Below, piece by piece: positions 11,765-23,031 of a DNA stretch of 64,000 nt. The notes below the pieces were generated by a model. The model was given only the letters and a program-made list of their open reading frames with translations. It was not told the origin of the DNA and did no database searches. Source of the DNA: Owenia fusiformis (taxonomy: Eukaryota > Annelida > Polychaeta > Sabellida > Oweniidae); assembly GCA_903813345.2 (NCBI GenBank), contig CAIIXF020000008.1:17714822-17778821 (forward strand), in the 5' to 3' direction. Positions within the stretch are counted from its first letter, which is position 1; every line of letters starts with the position of its first letter. The position numbers and the translations under genes are program-made.

Positions 11765-13833
11765 GTACACACCCGTAAACAACGCATGCATTCTTTATAC
11801 GAATAGGCCAACCATAGATCCGCGCTCTCAACTCGGACAATTCCCCAACTTTGGAATGCTCTCGAAAATCAATATGCACCATAATAGCTTAAACCGATAA
11901 ATCAAATCGCAGGTTATTAATTAAAAGGTTAATGATATACTTCACAATGATGATCTACAAAGATAGTGTCAAAAAAGTCAATTCTTACGTGCTATAGTAG
12001 GACGAAGCAAGAAATGTATATATAGTTATTTATTGTTATGTGATCGTAGTTGTTTCAACCTTTCGTGAACATACATCGTAAAGAAGCTCTTATGAGGGCT
12101 CTTACTTCTATTGAATTACACTGAATTGATGGATTTATGGCTAGTTTTAATTACGGGACAGCATACAATAGAGTAGTAAAATATATTAAATGAAGGGTTC
12201 ATAATTTCATTGAGTTACTCCATATCATAATGCAATGAATGTCATTAGCTTGTGATTTAATCTCCTTGAGACGAAAGTACAACACTTCCGATTCACAAAA
12301 TGAAAGAGATTTCGAAGTACAGTGTATACAGAAACATACGCGTCTTTTTTGCGTCTGGCCATCCTCCGAGCGTAGGGCTAAAAAATCCAGAATATTTTCT
12401 TTTGTGGACACCTGCCTCGGAGGATGGCGACTGCGTTTTCGCCGAAAGCTATGATATCAAGGTCTCGGCAAAATCTAAGTTTTTTCTTATTTGTGAATCT
12501 GACAGAATACTTCAATTATCATCTCTCAATGCATGGTACACATATCCAAAATAACGCTTTTGAGATGAAGAGATCACTGTTTCCGTTTGGGTATGCTCCC
12601 GCTCCGAACAATTAAAAATACAACTTTATAAACATCGGAATTATTCATTTATGGATCGGTTGTATGCATATTATCAATGCTTTATCCTTAGGATTAAAAC
12701 GATGATCTTTCTAAATCTAAAGGTTGTTGATGCATTCGTTATAAGTTACCCTTTGCATCCATTCAACTTTACTTCGGTAGATTATAACTAGACTCTGAGC
12801 GCAAAGTAGTTATAAGTACATCTCTGTATGTTCACTCCATGGCGCCCACTCTCAGACACTCTCTACGCAGGAAAATTGAAATTGAGTTATTTCAAAATTG
12901 AAGCTTTACATTTTTGTATCCACTTGTCTTTTGAATGTTTTATTTCATTTGTTGATAAGCCTCGATATCATGCGATGGTCAGGGCCTTGATCCCCAAAGT
13001 AAATACATATCATTTTTTCCTCGGGAACAGGAATCGAAAACTGTCAGATTGTTTGACAGGGCTCGGTTTTTTGAAAAGTTAGGATTTGATCACAAATCAT
13101 TGCTCAGTTAAAAAATTCGGAAGCGTAAATTACAATGGACTTAGCAAGAGTCAATGGCGGATTCTTTCAAAATTTGTGTTTGACTCCTAAAGCAATGTCC
13201 GTGGGATGATTCAGGAAATACAAGTGACAACATAATGTATTACTATGGCAACCACTTCATTTTGAGTCTCACATTTCCCTTGTAAGAAAGGAGATAGGAT
13301 TAGCCTTATTATTATGTATTAAAATATTCTGCTAATATGCTGTAAAAAGAAATAGGATTTGTACTTAAAAAAACATTAATAGAAGTTGTCACTTTATCCT
13401 AGCGATGCAAAGAAATCTAGAGCGGATCGGAAGAAAATATCTTGTAAAATTAATTTCGATATGATCAGTCTGAAATCGGATTTAAAACACTATAAATAGA
13501 ACAAACACTTAGAGCTATATCAAAAAGGTGTCAAAAATAAGTCTCATCATTAATTGCCATGGTAACGGATATTGCCTAAAACCAAATCACTTATAAAAAA
13601 AACATGCATGGGGTTACAATGTTCAAAGTATGAATGTTTAATGCATGATAATTTTTGGGGTTATCATTCGTTTTTGCATCATCATTGGCTCATATGTCCC
13701 ATAATTCGTTCCCATGGCAACGGATATTACTTAAAGCAGGGTATTCTTGTTCATGTTCCATGTCTATCAAGTCAACCGTATTATTTTTTCTTGGGTTAAA
13801 TTGCTTTGACAGCGTCGATTAATAACCCCCCTA
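11765..13833. other. No gene seen; perfect hairpin at 12358-12428
   Basis: The only structured feature is a 13-bp perfect inverted repeat, GCCATCCTCCGAG (12358-12370) and CTCGGAGGATGGC (12416-12428). Overlapping open frames in this area show no domain. Confidence 0.4.
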
Positions 13834-14463
13834 TCACACCAAACTAGTTCTTACCCGTTCTTGCCAGTCTTACGAAAACGTCGTAAAACGGGCTCAATCT
13901 GGCTGTGGTCGGGAAATATGTCTGAAATAATTAGCTTCTTCGTTCTTATACAGTCTTCAATACGTCCATCTCGTTCGCAGTTCGTTCAGGTCGCACCACG
14001 TCGGTGTGCAACGTAGTAGAACGCGTCCCTTAGTCTAGAAGGTCAACATGACCTGATTACAGAACGGTATGGTCGCCATCGAATTTTGAATTGCTAACTC
14101 GTTCATAAGCAGTGTTAAATACGTTCTTAATCAGTTTAAACCCGTTTGCAAATAGATCTACCTCGTTCTCAACACGTCCTAAGACAGTTCAACTCGTTGT
14201 TAAAACGTCCCTAGTAGGATTGAACGACGGTTCCGTTCATAGTACGTCCAGCTCGTCGTTAGTCCGTTGTCACTCGTTCTAATTGTAGAACGTGACGACC
14301 ACGAGAACATTTTGAGCATTGTCTAAGTTCTAGAGGACCTACCCGTTCGAGTACGTTCGATGAAGTTTATAAATAGATCCCAAACGGTTCTTAGTAGGTC
14401 CAGTCCGTTCCTACACAGTTGAAGCCCGTTTTCGAGAACGTAGTGAGAACTAGTTTGGTGTGA
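13834..14463. mobile_element. 630-bp TIR element packed with CGTTC/ACGTC motifs
   Basis: Perfect inverted ends TCACACCAAACTAGTTCT, flanked on each side by TA (13832-13833 and 14464-14465), suit a TA target duplication. The interior has short motifs (CTCGTTC, ACGTCC, AGTTC, CCGTTC) recurring every 10-15 bp. It encodes no protein. A non-autonomous Tc1/mariner-like element is possible. Confidence 0.8.
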
Positions 14464-14465
14464 TA

Positions 14466-15021
14466 GTAGGGTAAGCTGGAAAAATGGATGCCATAACACT
14501 TCACGGGGAAGACATACATGAGAAATTTGAATTAATTTAATTTAACTTCCCTAAATCAGTGATTTAGTAAGATGAGACAAATACAGAATTCAGCTCAGTA
14601 CCCTGTCTACTGCCAATGGTAACTACATTTCCAAGAGTCCACCATTCCGATACTAAGATCATACATCTCTACCTTCTCATCTCTTACAAGATTCGAAACT
14701 CGCAACTGCCGAACTTGGCATTGAACTTGAAAAAACTTGTTATTGGCCTATGGATTGAATGCCATTACGTCAATTGATAGAAAGACGTGATCCCCCACGA
14801 TAGGAGTCGGCGGCTTACTGAAACATGATAGTCACAATATGACAATACACATTTATATCAATTAGTGACACAGTCTTTTCCTGTAAGAATAACTCAAGTG
14901 ACGAAGATGTTGAATTATCAAAATGATTAAGTGTTAAGCTCAACTAGCATGTTTTCTCAATTTGAGTTTCATCTTCAAAATGGTAGGTGTTAAAATGAAA
15001 AATTGAGATTTAATATTGCTA
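14466..15021. other. No gene seen
   Basis: AT-rich sequence between two transposons, with nothing recognisable. Confidence 0.4.
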
Positions 15022-15214
15022 TACTGTGAATCATGCATGCCCGAACATCCCTCTAATCCTTACACTTCTCAACGTGAACACTTTTTCTTCTTGGTCTCAA
15101 TTTTGATATCTTCCATTGGCCTACATGTTGAAATAACTTGAAATGTGAACACCTGCTGATCCAAACACTTCTGGATGGTCCCAAAGGCGTTCAGATTAGA
15201 CAGGTTTTACCGTA
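15022..15214. mobile_element. Pogo-like MITE (193 bp)
   Basis: The right end reads ACAGGTTTTACCGTA and the left end is a degraded match (TACTGTGAATC). The interior phrase TGTGAACAC and the layout match the elements at 15276-15457 and 23759-24340. TA borders both ends. The family name is inferred from the CAGTAAAACC-type TIR. Confidence 0.6.
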
Positions 15215-15275
15215 CAATAAAATGCACATATCCCCGCTGGTATGTGGTCTAGGTTGTCTATTCTAGCATTGGATA

Positions 15276-15457
15276 TACAGTAAAACCTGTGTATTTTGAA
15301 CATTTGTTTTGCCGAGGAAAAACATTCAGTGAGGATAGGTCTTCACTTCAGAGTTGTAATTTATACAGAAGTCAGTAGAGTATGTGCCGAGGAAGGGTAT
15401 CCATAAGAGACCGGCGTTCACTAGAGAGAGGTGTTCACTTAGACGGGATTTACTGTA
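15276..15457. mobile_element. Pogo-like MITE (182 bp)
   Basis: Ends TACAGTAAAACCTGT and its imperfect complement GGATTTACTGTA, with TA on both sides. The interior contains repeated GTTCACT phrases shared with the sequence near 53870. Confidence 0.65.
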
Positions 15458-17789
15458 TCATATTTGGCAGTCTTTAACAGAGTGTACACGTTTGCTTCAT
15501 TTGAACAAAACACAGAAGAAAAATCTACTTGTACATGAATTCATATTTTATTGTATTTTTGTATCAGTTCACCCAAAAGTGTAGATTGTAAAAATGGGAA
15601 AGACCAATGACCTTACAAATGTGCTCTATGTGTGAAGTACAAAATGAAAATGTGCCAAAAAATAAGTAACATAAATCACAACTGCCGTTCATTCTTACAT
15701 TATTTAAGTTTTAAAAGACATAAACAAAGAGCAAAGAGATATTTATACATATCTGCATATAGATTGGCTGGTCTTCCATCTTTAAACAATTCACATTACA
15801 GAGGTCCTTTCTATGGAATAAGTACGTAACTGTAGTAATAAATTATCAATTCATAAAAATCATTAGAAATGTTCAACTAATGCATACAATTTTCACAAAT
15901 TCAGAATTTCCAGGTATTTTCCTGATTCCAGAATTACTCCCCATAACGAAATGGCAAAATATCAATTTGTGACATATAAAATTCTTGATTCGGGTAATAT
16001 TATCAATAATTTCATTTAAATGTTCCTAGTTTTATCTAACATTTTTCTTCACCGGGAGGAAATCAATTTGGGAATGTTATCTTACTCTGTTACCTCCATT
16101 TTCCTTTTTAACATAGTATTCCATCCCTTGAAACTGACTGCATAAGATCGTATTCAGATTTACAAAATAAATGTAGATACATTATTATTAAACAATGACT
16201 TTTACTTATAATTCAATTCATATTCTATCATTTATAAGTATAACAAAGACAATTCATTGTATTAATTCAAATAAATAAATAGTAATTATCATCATTTATC
16301 ACCCACAGTAATGACAATCAAAAGAACACAATAGTATGATGTAACATGATTTGAATGTACATACGTGTGTCTTTAAGGAGGGCATAGAATACAATAAATA
16401 GGCTAATAAATAATTTTCACTTTCATAATTACATACAAACCATCACTTGTGTAACAACACACAATTGTCAAGTGTCAATGACAGACCAAACACAGGAGGA
16501 CATGGTATCCCATCATGCATTGGAGACACTATGATCATGTGACATTAAGAAGTATGGCAGCAAGGGAAGATACAAAGTTATGGTTGTGGAATGTGGAATG
16601 GATGTATTGATTAACATACAAAGGATGCATGGTAATTGAATCCATTCCCAATTTCATCAAACACTGCCATAATAATTTCCACTCTGAGAATAAAGAAATA
16701 AATTGAAGACTCCCCAATTGCCAATGTAAGGAACCTTAGGTTATAGACACACCAAATATTGGTTCACCGAGTCATTTCTTCATTTCAAATCAGTTTAACC
16801 CATGACAGTTCCAACGTGGATCTTTTTTTATAAATTTCCGTATGCGACATCTCATCTAGAAAGGGCGACAGACAAAGAAGGAAGATCATCCCAGAGCATT
16901 ATCTATATGAAAAATGTATATGAAAAAAAATTTCAAAGTTGTGGTTGCTTTCGCATGTTACGTTCCCAATCCCCATAAATCTACAATTTACCCAATCCGC
17001 AAGTCTGCATTTAGAGGATTCGTTCACATGTCATGATGCCTTAAATCAACTTAGAATCCCAAATTCAGATAGCTTAAATCCTGGGGAGATAACCAATACA
17101 TAACAACTTAAATATTCTACATATCTTAACTAATAATTTTGATTCTTGCTTAATTCATTCAGCTTATATAAGAATACTGCAAATCTGGCTTCATCATTAT
17201 ACACAGAGATTTCATTCTGGCAAATTACACACTAAATCATAAGAGACATCTATCTAATGTAAGTGAATGGAAAGTCTACTGTAATCTCCCCACATCTTTC
17301 CTCAACATTTACGATAACTTGTGGTCATCTTCTGAATTGCCATCTTAATTCTCCCACCACTTCAAATTGTACCAAACTTTTCAGCAATATAGCTAAACGA
17401 GAAACATAGCTATTTGTAACATCTGAGAGTACAATGTACAATGAATATAGCTATAGCTATCCTTCACTGATAGCTGGCTCTATATATTGTTGTATATATA
17501 GTAGTGACATCTATCTGAACGAAGACATCTACTTTGTGTGTATGTATACTGCACTTCCTTGTGGACTGTTGAGCACTGCTGTGATTCACCTGAAATACAC
17601 AGAAAGGATAGCAAATCTTGTGTAGAAATACTTACGATAAATGTGTCTTTTCAAAGATTTTTCATTGAATTGCTTCGATCGGCGCCGACGATATGATTTT
17701 GGAAAGGTTTCTAAATGAAGAACGTGACGTCACTTCCGAATCATAGCATTCAAAATAAGTAGCTTTTAATTACTTCCACCATTCAAAAT
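15458..17789. other. No gene seen
   Basis: AT-rich sequence with short chance frames only. Nothing supports an exon, RNA gene or transposon end. Confidence 0.4.
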
Positions 17790-17860
17790 AACACCGTGGT
17801 GTAGCGGTAGAATTCTCGTTTAGCACGCGGGAAGCCCGGGTTCGAATCCCGCATTCGCCT
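17790..17860 (+). tRNA. tRNA-like gene, anticodon AGC, probably a pseudogene or SINE head
   Basis: The body resembles an animal tRNA-Gly, with D-arm GTAGCGGTAGAAT, anticodon stem CTCGT/GCGGG and T-arm CCGGG-TTCGAAT-CCCGC. The anticodon loop TTAGCAC gives AGC (17822-17824), which would read alanine codons. Both RNA polymerase III boxes are intact (A box TGGTGTAGCGG, B box GGTTCGAATCC), and a T-run follows at 17861. However, the seven acceptor-stem bases barely pair. I therefore favour a tRNA-derived pseudogene or SINE head over a working tRNA. Confidence 0.6.
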
Positions 17861-18966
17861 TTTTATTTTTTAAATAAATGATTGTTCTTTGATATTACGC
17901 AGAAAAAACAATTTTTATTTACATAAACTTTATATTAGAGCTTAAAAATGTAAAAACAATATATGTGAACATATTGCGTTTTGGAGCGATGTGCAGGTTT
18001 AAATAATTTACATTACCGTATTCGCCTTAAAAAGTGCCAAGGACACTTTTGAAATTGAAATCCCATTGTAACCCATTACTAAGAGTGCCCATATATGAAA
18101 CAAGTCAAATTTCCCTGGGAATTTCATGTATGGGAATTTTTCTTGCCAAGAATGCCATATTTCCAACATCAAAACAAAGTAACAGTATATTTCATGATAG
18201 ACTATGCATTGTTATTGGAGAGGTGATGGTAAAGATTGCTAAAATATCTTGCAAGTATCTAACAAGACAATATTGACAGTGATTGAAGAAATCGCTGAAC
18301 AGTGGTGTCTCAAAAAAATCATTTTCACTTGCCAATCTCTCTTGTATGCGAAAATCATATTCCCCTCTAGGTGATTTCTGAAAACGATACCGTCTATGCT
18401 ATCTATTTCACCTAGTTTAGTCATAATATTATAATGAGCTATAATGGTATTCTCATGCTCGGTTCTGTAACAAAGGTAAATTATGAATCTGCACATTAAG
18501 GAAACTGGTGGGAAATCAGAACATCACAAGGCAATTGGGCAATACTGCTTTACGGCCAAATGAGCTCCAAGATAACAAAGCCTAATACATATACTGTATA
18601 TAGTATAAGAATCTTATATCATACTCTTCCAGCCTGAAGAAATTACTGTGCTAATAGAACAGAAATATAATACCCCAGACGTATAAGTCCATGACTGTAT
18701 GGATAATCAAATTGCTGATATTACTAAACACTAATGAGAAATATAGCTGCAACGGTGTAATAATTACTACTTACTATTTGGCGATTTCCCTCTCGACTGG
18801 TAAACTCAATTTCTCACATCGAGGTTGGTGACACAGAAGAGAGCTGGTTTTGCTGGAAATAAAGTTAAGCCAAATGCAGAATTGAAACAGTAAAACAGTG
18901 ATCCCCCAAGGTTTTTTCCTAACATGTGCTCAATCCTAATTTGATTTACCTATATTGGACAACATA
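17861..18966. other. No gene seen
   Basis: AT-rich non-coding sequence starting with the T-run that could end polymerase III transcription of the tRNA-like locus. Confidence 0.4.
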
Positions 18967-20521
18967 CACGGGGTGATCAATAAATTTGCAAGTGACCCTC
19001 TATTTCATTCAAACAATATTTGGAGTCCAAGTCATGGCACTTGACAGAATCATTGTAGACAGACTAGCATTATATAATATTTTGAGAGTAAAAAAAATGA
19101 CCAAACTTTGTCTAAAATATGGTTGCTATGGGAACTGTTGATTACATACCATACACACTTTCAAAATCCAATCAAAATACTATTTTGACATCCCAATGTA
19201 CATGTATTGTTAAGACCTTTACATTTTTTTGCTTTTTCTATTCTATGTATCAGTTTGACAGTCTAAACCAATTCATATTATGACTTAATCTGTGCCTTAT
19301 TGACTCGAAATTGGTCCCTTGGTTCTAATATCCAACTAGAATCAGAAAGGAACACAAGCATCTAATTACTTGCTGGACAGAAAATGAAGATGGAATGTAT
19401 TGAACCTGGTACATGTTAAAGGATAATATAAAGATTATTGACCCCTTACTAAAAGGTAAAGGAGGTAATATACCTCTTTCATGCACCAAACAGACCCATA
19501 TAGGTTTAAAGACCAAGCATGGATAGATGGATGGTCAGAAAATTCTCCTTTTCGCGGTTCGCTCTGTGAATCAGAACGTTCGCAAATATGCACTGAAAAA
19601 GCACTCAAAAAGGACAAAATTTGATTGGTCAATATTTTCCCACTATGCATTTCGCGTAGCTATTTGCGTGACACGAAAGTTCTAAATCAAACTAATTACT
19701 CAATTTTGTTTTTACACCCGCACGCTAAATAAAACAATGACACCATCGTAAGTATTCTTCTTTGTCATTGCTTTAATGGTCAGTATACCAAGTTTAATCA
19801 ATATAAGATTGTACAATGAACAACAAAATTCGGAAACGAGTACTATAGATTTGCTTTCTGACCACTGAACAGATTGACCTAGATAATAGCGACGCGTCTT
19901 CTTTGGTCTACTGCTCAGTTGTTTGTGGGTTTTCAACGTAGCTCTATAATGTAATTTGAAGATGAATACTTTTATTCAGTTGTTGCATCGATGTCGCAGC
20001 TTGTAGTGCGGTAAGATTGGCATGAAACTATTGAAAGTCGAATGGAATTGTTTTTTCCAATATAGGGACATGTCTACTGATCATGTGACCTTCTCTTCCG
20101 GAATATTTTCTCACTTTTCAATCATCGTTTTCACCACGCTATGAATTAATACAATGAAAAAAACAGCTGTTATATTAAGATTAATGAGAGATCAATCGTT
20201 TCTAATAATTTTTTCTGTACTCTCGTACGGGAATATGAACGAATATATCGTTTGAAAAATAGGTGTGAAAATCCCCATGTTAAACCTATGAGGGAAAATA
20301 AGGAAGTATAAATTTGTTCCTCCGCGAACTGCATCATGGGAAATATTTTGCCCTTATAAGGAAAGATTTTCGCGTCTTCTCTTTTGAAGAGGGAACAACG
20401 ATTTCGAGAATTGCTAAGCCAGCAGTGAGAGTTTTTTAGCTACAAGCCCCTGTGACACCCCCTCCCACGAAATGAGTACATGCCTTCTCACACATGTGAA
20501 TAAAACGTTTTGTTATATCAC

Positions 20522-20649
20522 CAGGCCCATAGCCAGGATTTGCCAAGGGGGGGGGGGTTGTTCAGTTTTCTAAAAATGGTGAAAAACTGCATGATTTTGA
20601 ATGATTTTTTGGCCAGGTGACCCTGCGAACCCCCCTTGCTATGGGCCTG
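20522..20649. mobile_element. 128-bp MITE with 5-bp target duplication
   Basis: Ends CAGGCCCATAGC and GCTATGGGCCTG are flanked by ATCAC on both sides (20517-20521 and 20650-20654). Its core GGTGAAAAACTGCATGATTTT recurs in the related element at 24736-24896. The CAGG terminus with a 5-bp duplication suggests a hAT-type (hAT5) origin, which is inference. Confidence 0.85.
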
Positions 20650-20873
20650 ATCACTGTCATATTCCTCACTCTCTGATTGGTCCTTGTCCTACACGTGACT
20701 AAAAAACAACAAGTGATATTTATTTGAACTCACGTGGCTCCCGTTGAATATCAAATGAAATTAACCGACTTAGTCTAGTGTAAGTTCAATTGTACATATT
20801 ACCAGGAGCACATCTTACGATAAATTAAACATCAATAGTTTGTTTATAATTCCTAAATGTCTATTTTCGGTGA

Positions 20874-20965
20874 ATACCTGTGACACTTTCACAAGATGAT
20901 ATTCCACTAGCCCTCTGAGCTTCGTTGAATATCACTTGTGAAAGATGCACAGGTATTCACCTCAA
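20874..20965. mobile_element. Small inverted-repeat element
   Basis: GAATACCTGTGACACTTTCACAA is mirrored by TTGTGAAAG-TGCACAGGTATTC downstream. The right arm and its flank (GATGCACAGGTATTCACC, TCAATAGAATT) recur at 36070-36115 in a BTBD9 intron, so this is a dispersed repeat. Confidence 0.55.
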
Positions 20966-21323
20966 TAGAATTAAATATTTGTATATTATTGTATCAGCTT
21001 AAGCAGCTAGAATTGTACATTTGAAGAGACTTTCTAATAACAGTTTTGAGGAGTTTTATAATTAGGTTCATAGCCAAATTAATAGTGCCTACATTTTCCA
21101 TTTGGGGAACTACATATTTACTTGATTGTGTGTAATGTACCAATGTAATTTATTGATATGTGCTCAGAACCAAGACTTTCATTACATCAACACCAATAAC
21201 TGAATCTCACTTTTTGTCTATAAAATTAAATCCAGGAAACTAATAAGAGTGTACTAGCTATTTCCAACAAGTTTGAGGACATGACTTTATATATTTCCTG
21301 GGATAAAAGAGTCACTAGCAAAA

Positions 21324-21329
21324 TTTATT
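21324..21329 (-). promoter_or_regulatory. Possible polyadenylation signal for WDR20
   Basis: AATAAA on the minus strand, about 390 nt beyond the WDR20 stop codon. It lies inside the TIR of the mariner-like element. It is the nearest canonical hexamer I noticed downstream. Confidence 0.3.
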
Positions 21330-21677
21330 GATCACCCCTTGTACCTCAATATCATATCATACTGAGAAGCAAAATTTAATAAGTAAGAGAGAAATTGAAG
21401 TGAAAGGTGATATTATTATACCCTTTACTTCCTTTTGCTTGCCCCAAGCTATGCTCCTGCATAATTTCCATGAAGAATTACTTCATGACTTTTCATATTG
21501 CAATTTCATATATCAAGAGTGAACCGAATGAGATGGCTGACGAGGATGCTATAGATTTAATAGAAATAATGATTTGAAAATTGAGATAATGTACCTTATT
21601 ATAAATGAATGAGATTCATCAGCGTTGAATAATACGTTGGAACATAATGAGCCCATCAGACCCACTGTATCACGAAA

Positions 21678-21721
21678 GTGCGTAATTATAGTGCGTTAAG
21701 TGCGTAATTATAGTGCGTTAA
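21678..21721. repeat. 22-bp unit duplicated across the WDR20 stop codon
   Basis: Two perfect copies of a 22-bp unit beginning GTGCGTAATTATAG lie side by side (21678-21699, 21700-21721). The second contains the minus-strand TAA at 21718-21720. Confidence 0.9.
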
Positions 21722-23031
21722 CCTACCACTTTGCCTGGTCTAGCCCATGTACAAACGTATCCCTCCTGGCAGCACGTCACCATACACTCCTCCCGGAAAG
21801 CTAAAGCAGTTAATCTTTCGTGTGCAATCTTTTTACACACTAATGGGTCCATGACTGTAATGTCCTGTAATCTTGGACATGCGGGAGTGCCCAGCAGTCG
21901 AATCGCGTCATCCTGCGGTTTTATATTATTGCCTTTAGATAAACTTACTTTATCGTGGTTGCTACGATTTGTGAGACTACTTAAGTTCCTTTTATGGGAC
22001 TTTTTATCGTCTTTATCCTTGCGATCGCCCAGAGCTAAAGTTGCAAATTTGTGTGTTAGGCTGGTTGAAACAGTCGTATGATGAACCTGGCCATCACTGA
22101 CTGGACTAGGACCCCTACTGTTGTTATGTGTATTGTTGGGGATTAAGTTCTGATCTATAGAGTTACAACGGGGAAGCGAAGTAGATGAAGTTGATGTGGA
22201 ATTTGGGTACTGGGAGGGCGGTATAAATGTACTAGTACGAGTCCTTGCAATTGGTTGCCTAATCATATCCTCCGTGAGGTCCCATAGGCACAAAACAGTG
22301 TCCTGGCTCACGGATGCGAACCTATATGACGTATATCCTGCTAAGCTCTTACTGTCCATGGAATACCTGCCACCACTTTTACTAGAGCCATTAGATCTGG
22401 TAGAGTTCCTTAAAGCATCTCTTAGTAGGGGATTCCCCCTCCATGAAGTACCATGTTGGGTAAAATCTTCATCGCTTCCACACAAGTCTATGCTATCACA
22501 GTCTCCTATGCTGGTCGTATAGGGATCAAAAGCCACAGCGTTCACCCACGATTTGTGACCTTGACCTCGACAAATTACTTTCTTATCGTGAAATGACCAC
22601 ACTGTGACCAGATCATCCTCACCACCAGTGACTATAAACTTGCCGTCTGGACTCCAACAGCAGCAGAGTAAACCACCAAAATAACTCTTCATTGTTCCGA
22701 CTAGATCCATTGAATTATAATTTATCACCCTAAGATATCCATCTTGGGATACTACTGCTAAATATTTTGAACACGGGGAAAATTCAAATTCATTAATTGC
22801 ACCTTCCCCGATGACCCATCGATATAGAGGATTCCTAGTGCTTTTAGTTTTACACGTGTGTACACTGAATCCTTCTCCTTGTTTGAAGAGCTGGTAATGT
22901 GGTGACGTTGCGCCACAAGGAAGCTCTTCGTTATATACATACATTTGTCCACTGGCGTGTGATACGAGAAATTGGTTACTGGATGCCGGCACCCATTTTA
23001 TACAAGTCACTTTACTTTTGTCAATTAGTTT
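21718..23031 (-). CDS. WDR20: WDR20 coding exon 3
   Basis: This holds 437 codons plus a stop, starting after TTTTTTCAG. It carries most of the WD repeats, the low-complexity Ser/Asn/Thr insert and the conserved C-terminal repeat (ERLTALAF, EGYVCTWARPGKVV). A possible donor, GTAGGT, lies at the very end, so a tiny further exon cannot be excluded. Confidence 0.92.
   Translation of the reverse strand, partial: KLIDKSKVTCIKWVPASSNQFLVSHASGQMYVYNEELPCGATSPHYQLFKQGEGFSVHTCKTKSTRNPLYRWVIGEGAINEFEFSPCSKYLAVVSQDGYLRVINYNSMDLVGTMKSYFGGLLCCCWSPDGKFIVTGGEDDLVTVWSFHDKKVICRGQGHKSWVNAVAFDPYTTSIGDCDSIDLCGSDEDFTQHGTSWRGNPLLRDALRNSTRSNGSSKSGGRYSMDSKSLAGYTSYRFASVSQDTVLCLWDLTEDMIRQPIARTRTSTFIPPSQYPNSTSTSSTSLPRCNSIDQNLIPNNTHNNSRGPSPVSDGQVHHTTVSTSLTHKFATLALGDRKDKDDKKSHKRNLSSLTNRSNHDKVSLSKGNNIKPQDDAIRLLGTPACPRLQDITVMDPLVCKKIAHERLTALAFREECMVTCCQEGYVCTWARPGKVVG

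Larger units (their letters stand above)
18967..21341. mobile_element. Mariner-like element, 2.4 kb, with nested insertion
   Basis: The left end CACGGGGTGATCAATAAATT (18967 on) and the right end ending GATCACCCCTTG (21341) are inverted over about 30 bp. Each is bordered by TA (18965-18966, 21342-21343). No transposase frame survives. A separate MITE (20522-20649) lies inside, so the pair of ends may mark one decayed and expanded element. Confidence 0.6.

Noticed and set aside
12199-12615. Cluster of four overlapping short open frames
   Set aside because: They share no homology I recognise and surround a hairpin, so they are probably chance.
21731-22522. Plus-strand frames opposite WDR20 exon 3
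   Set aside because: They are shadows of the real exon on the other strand.
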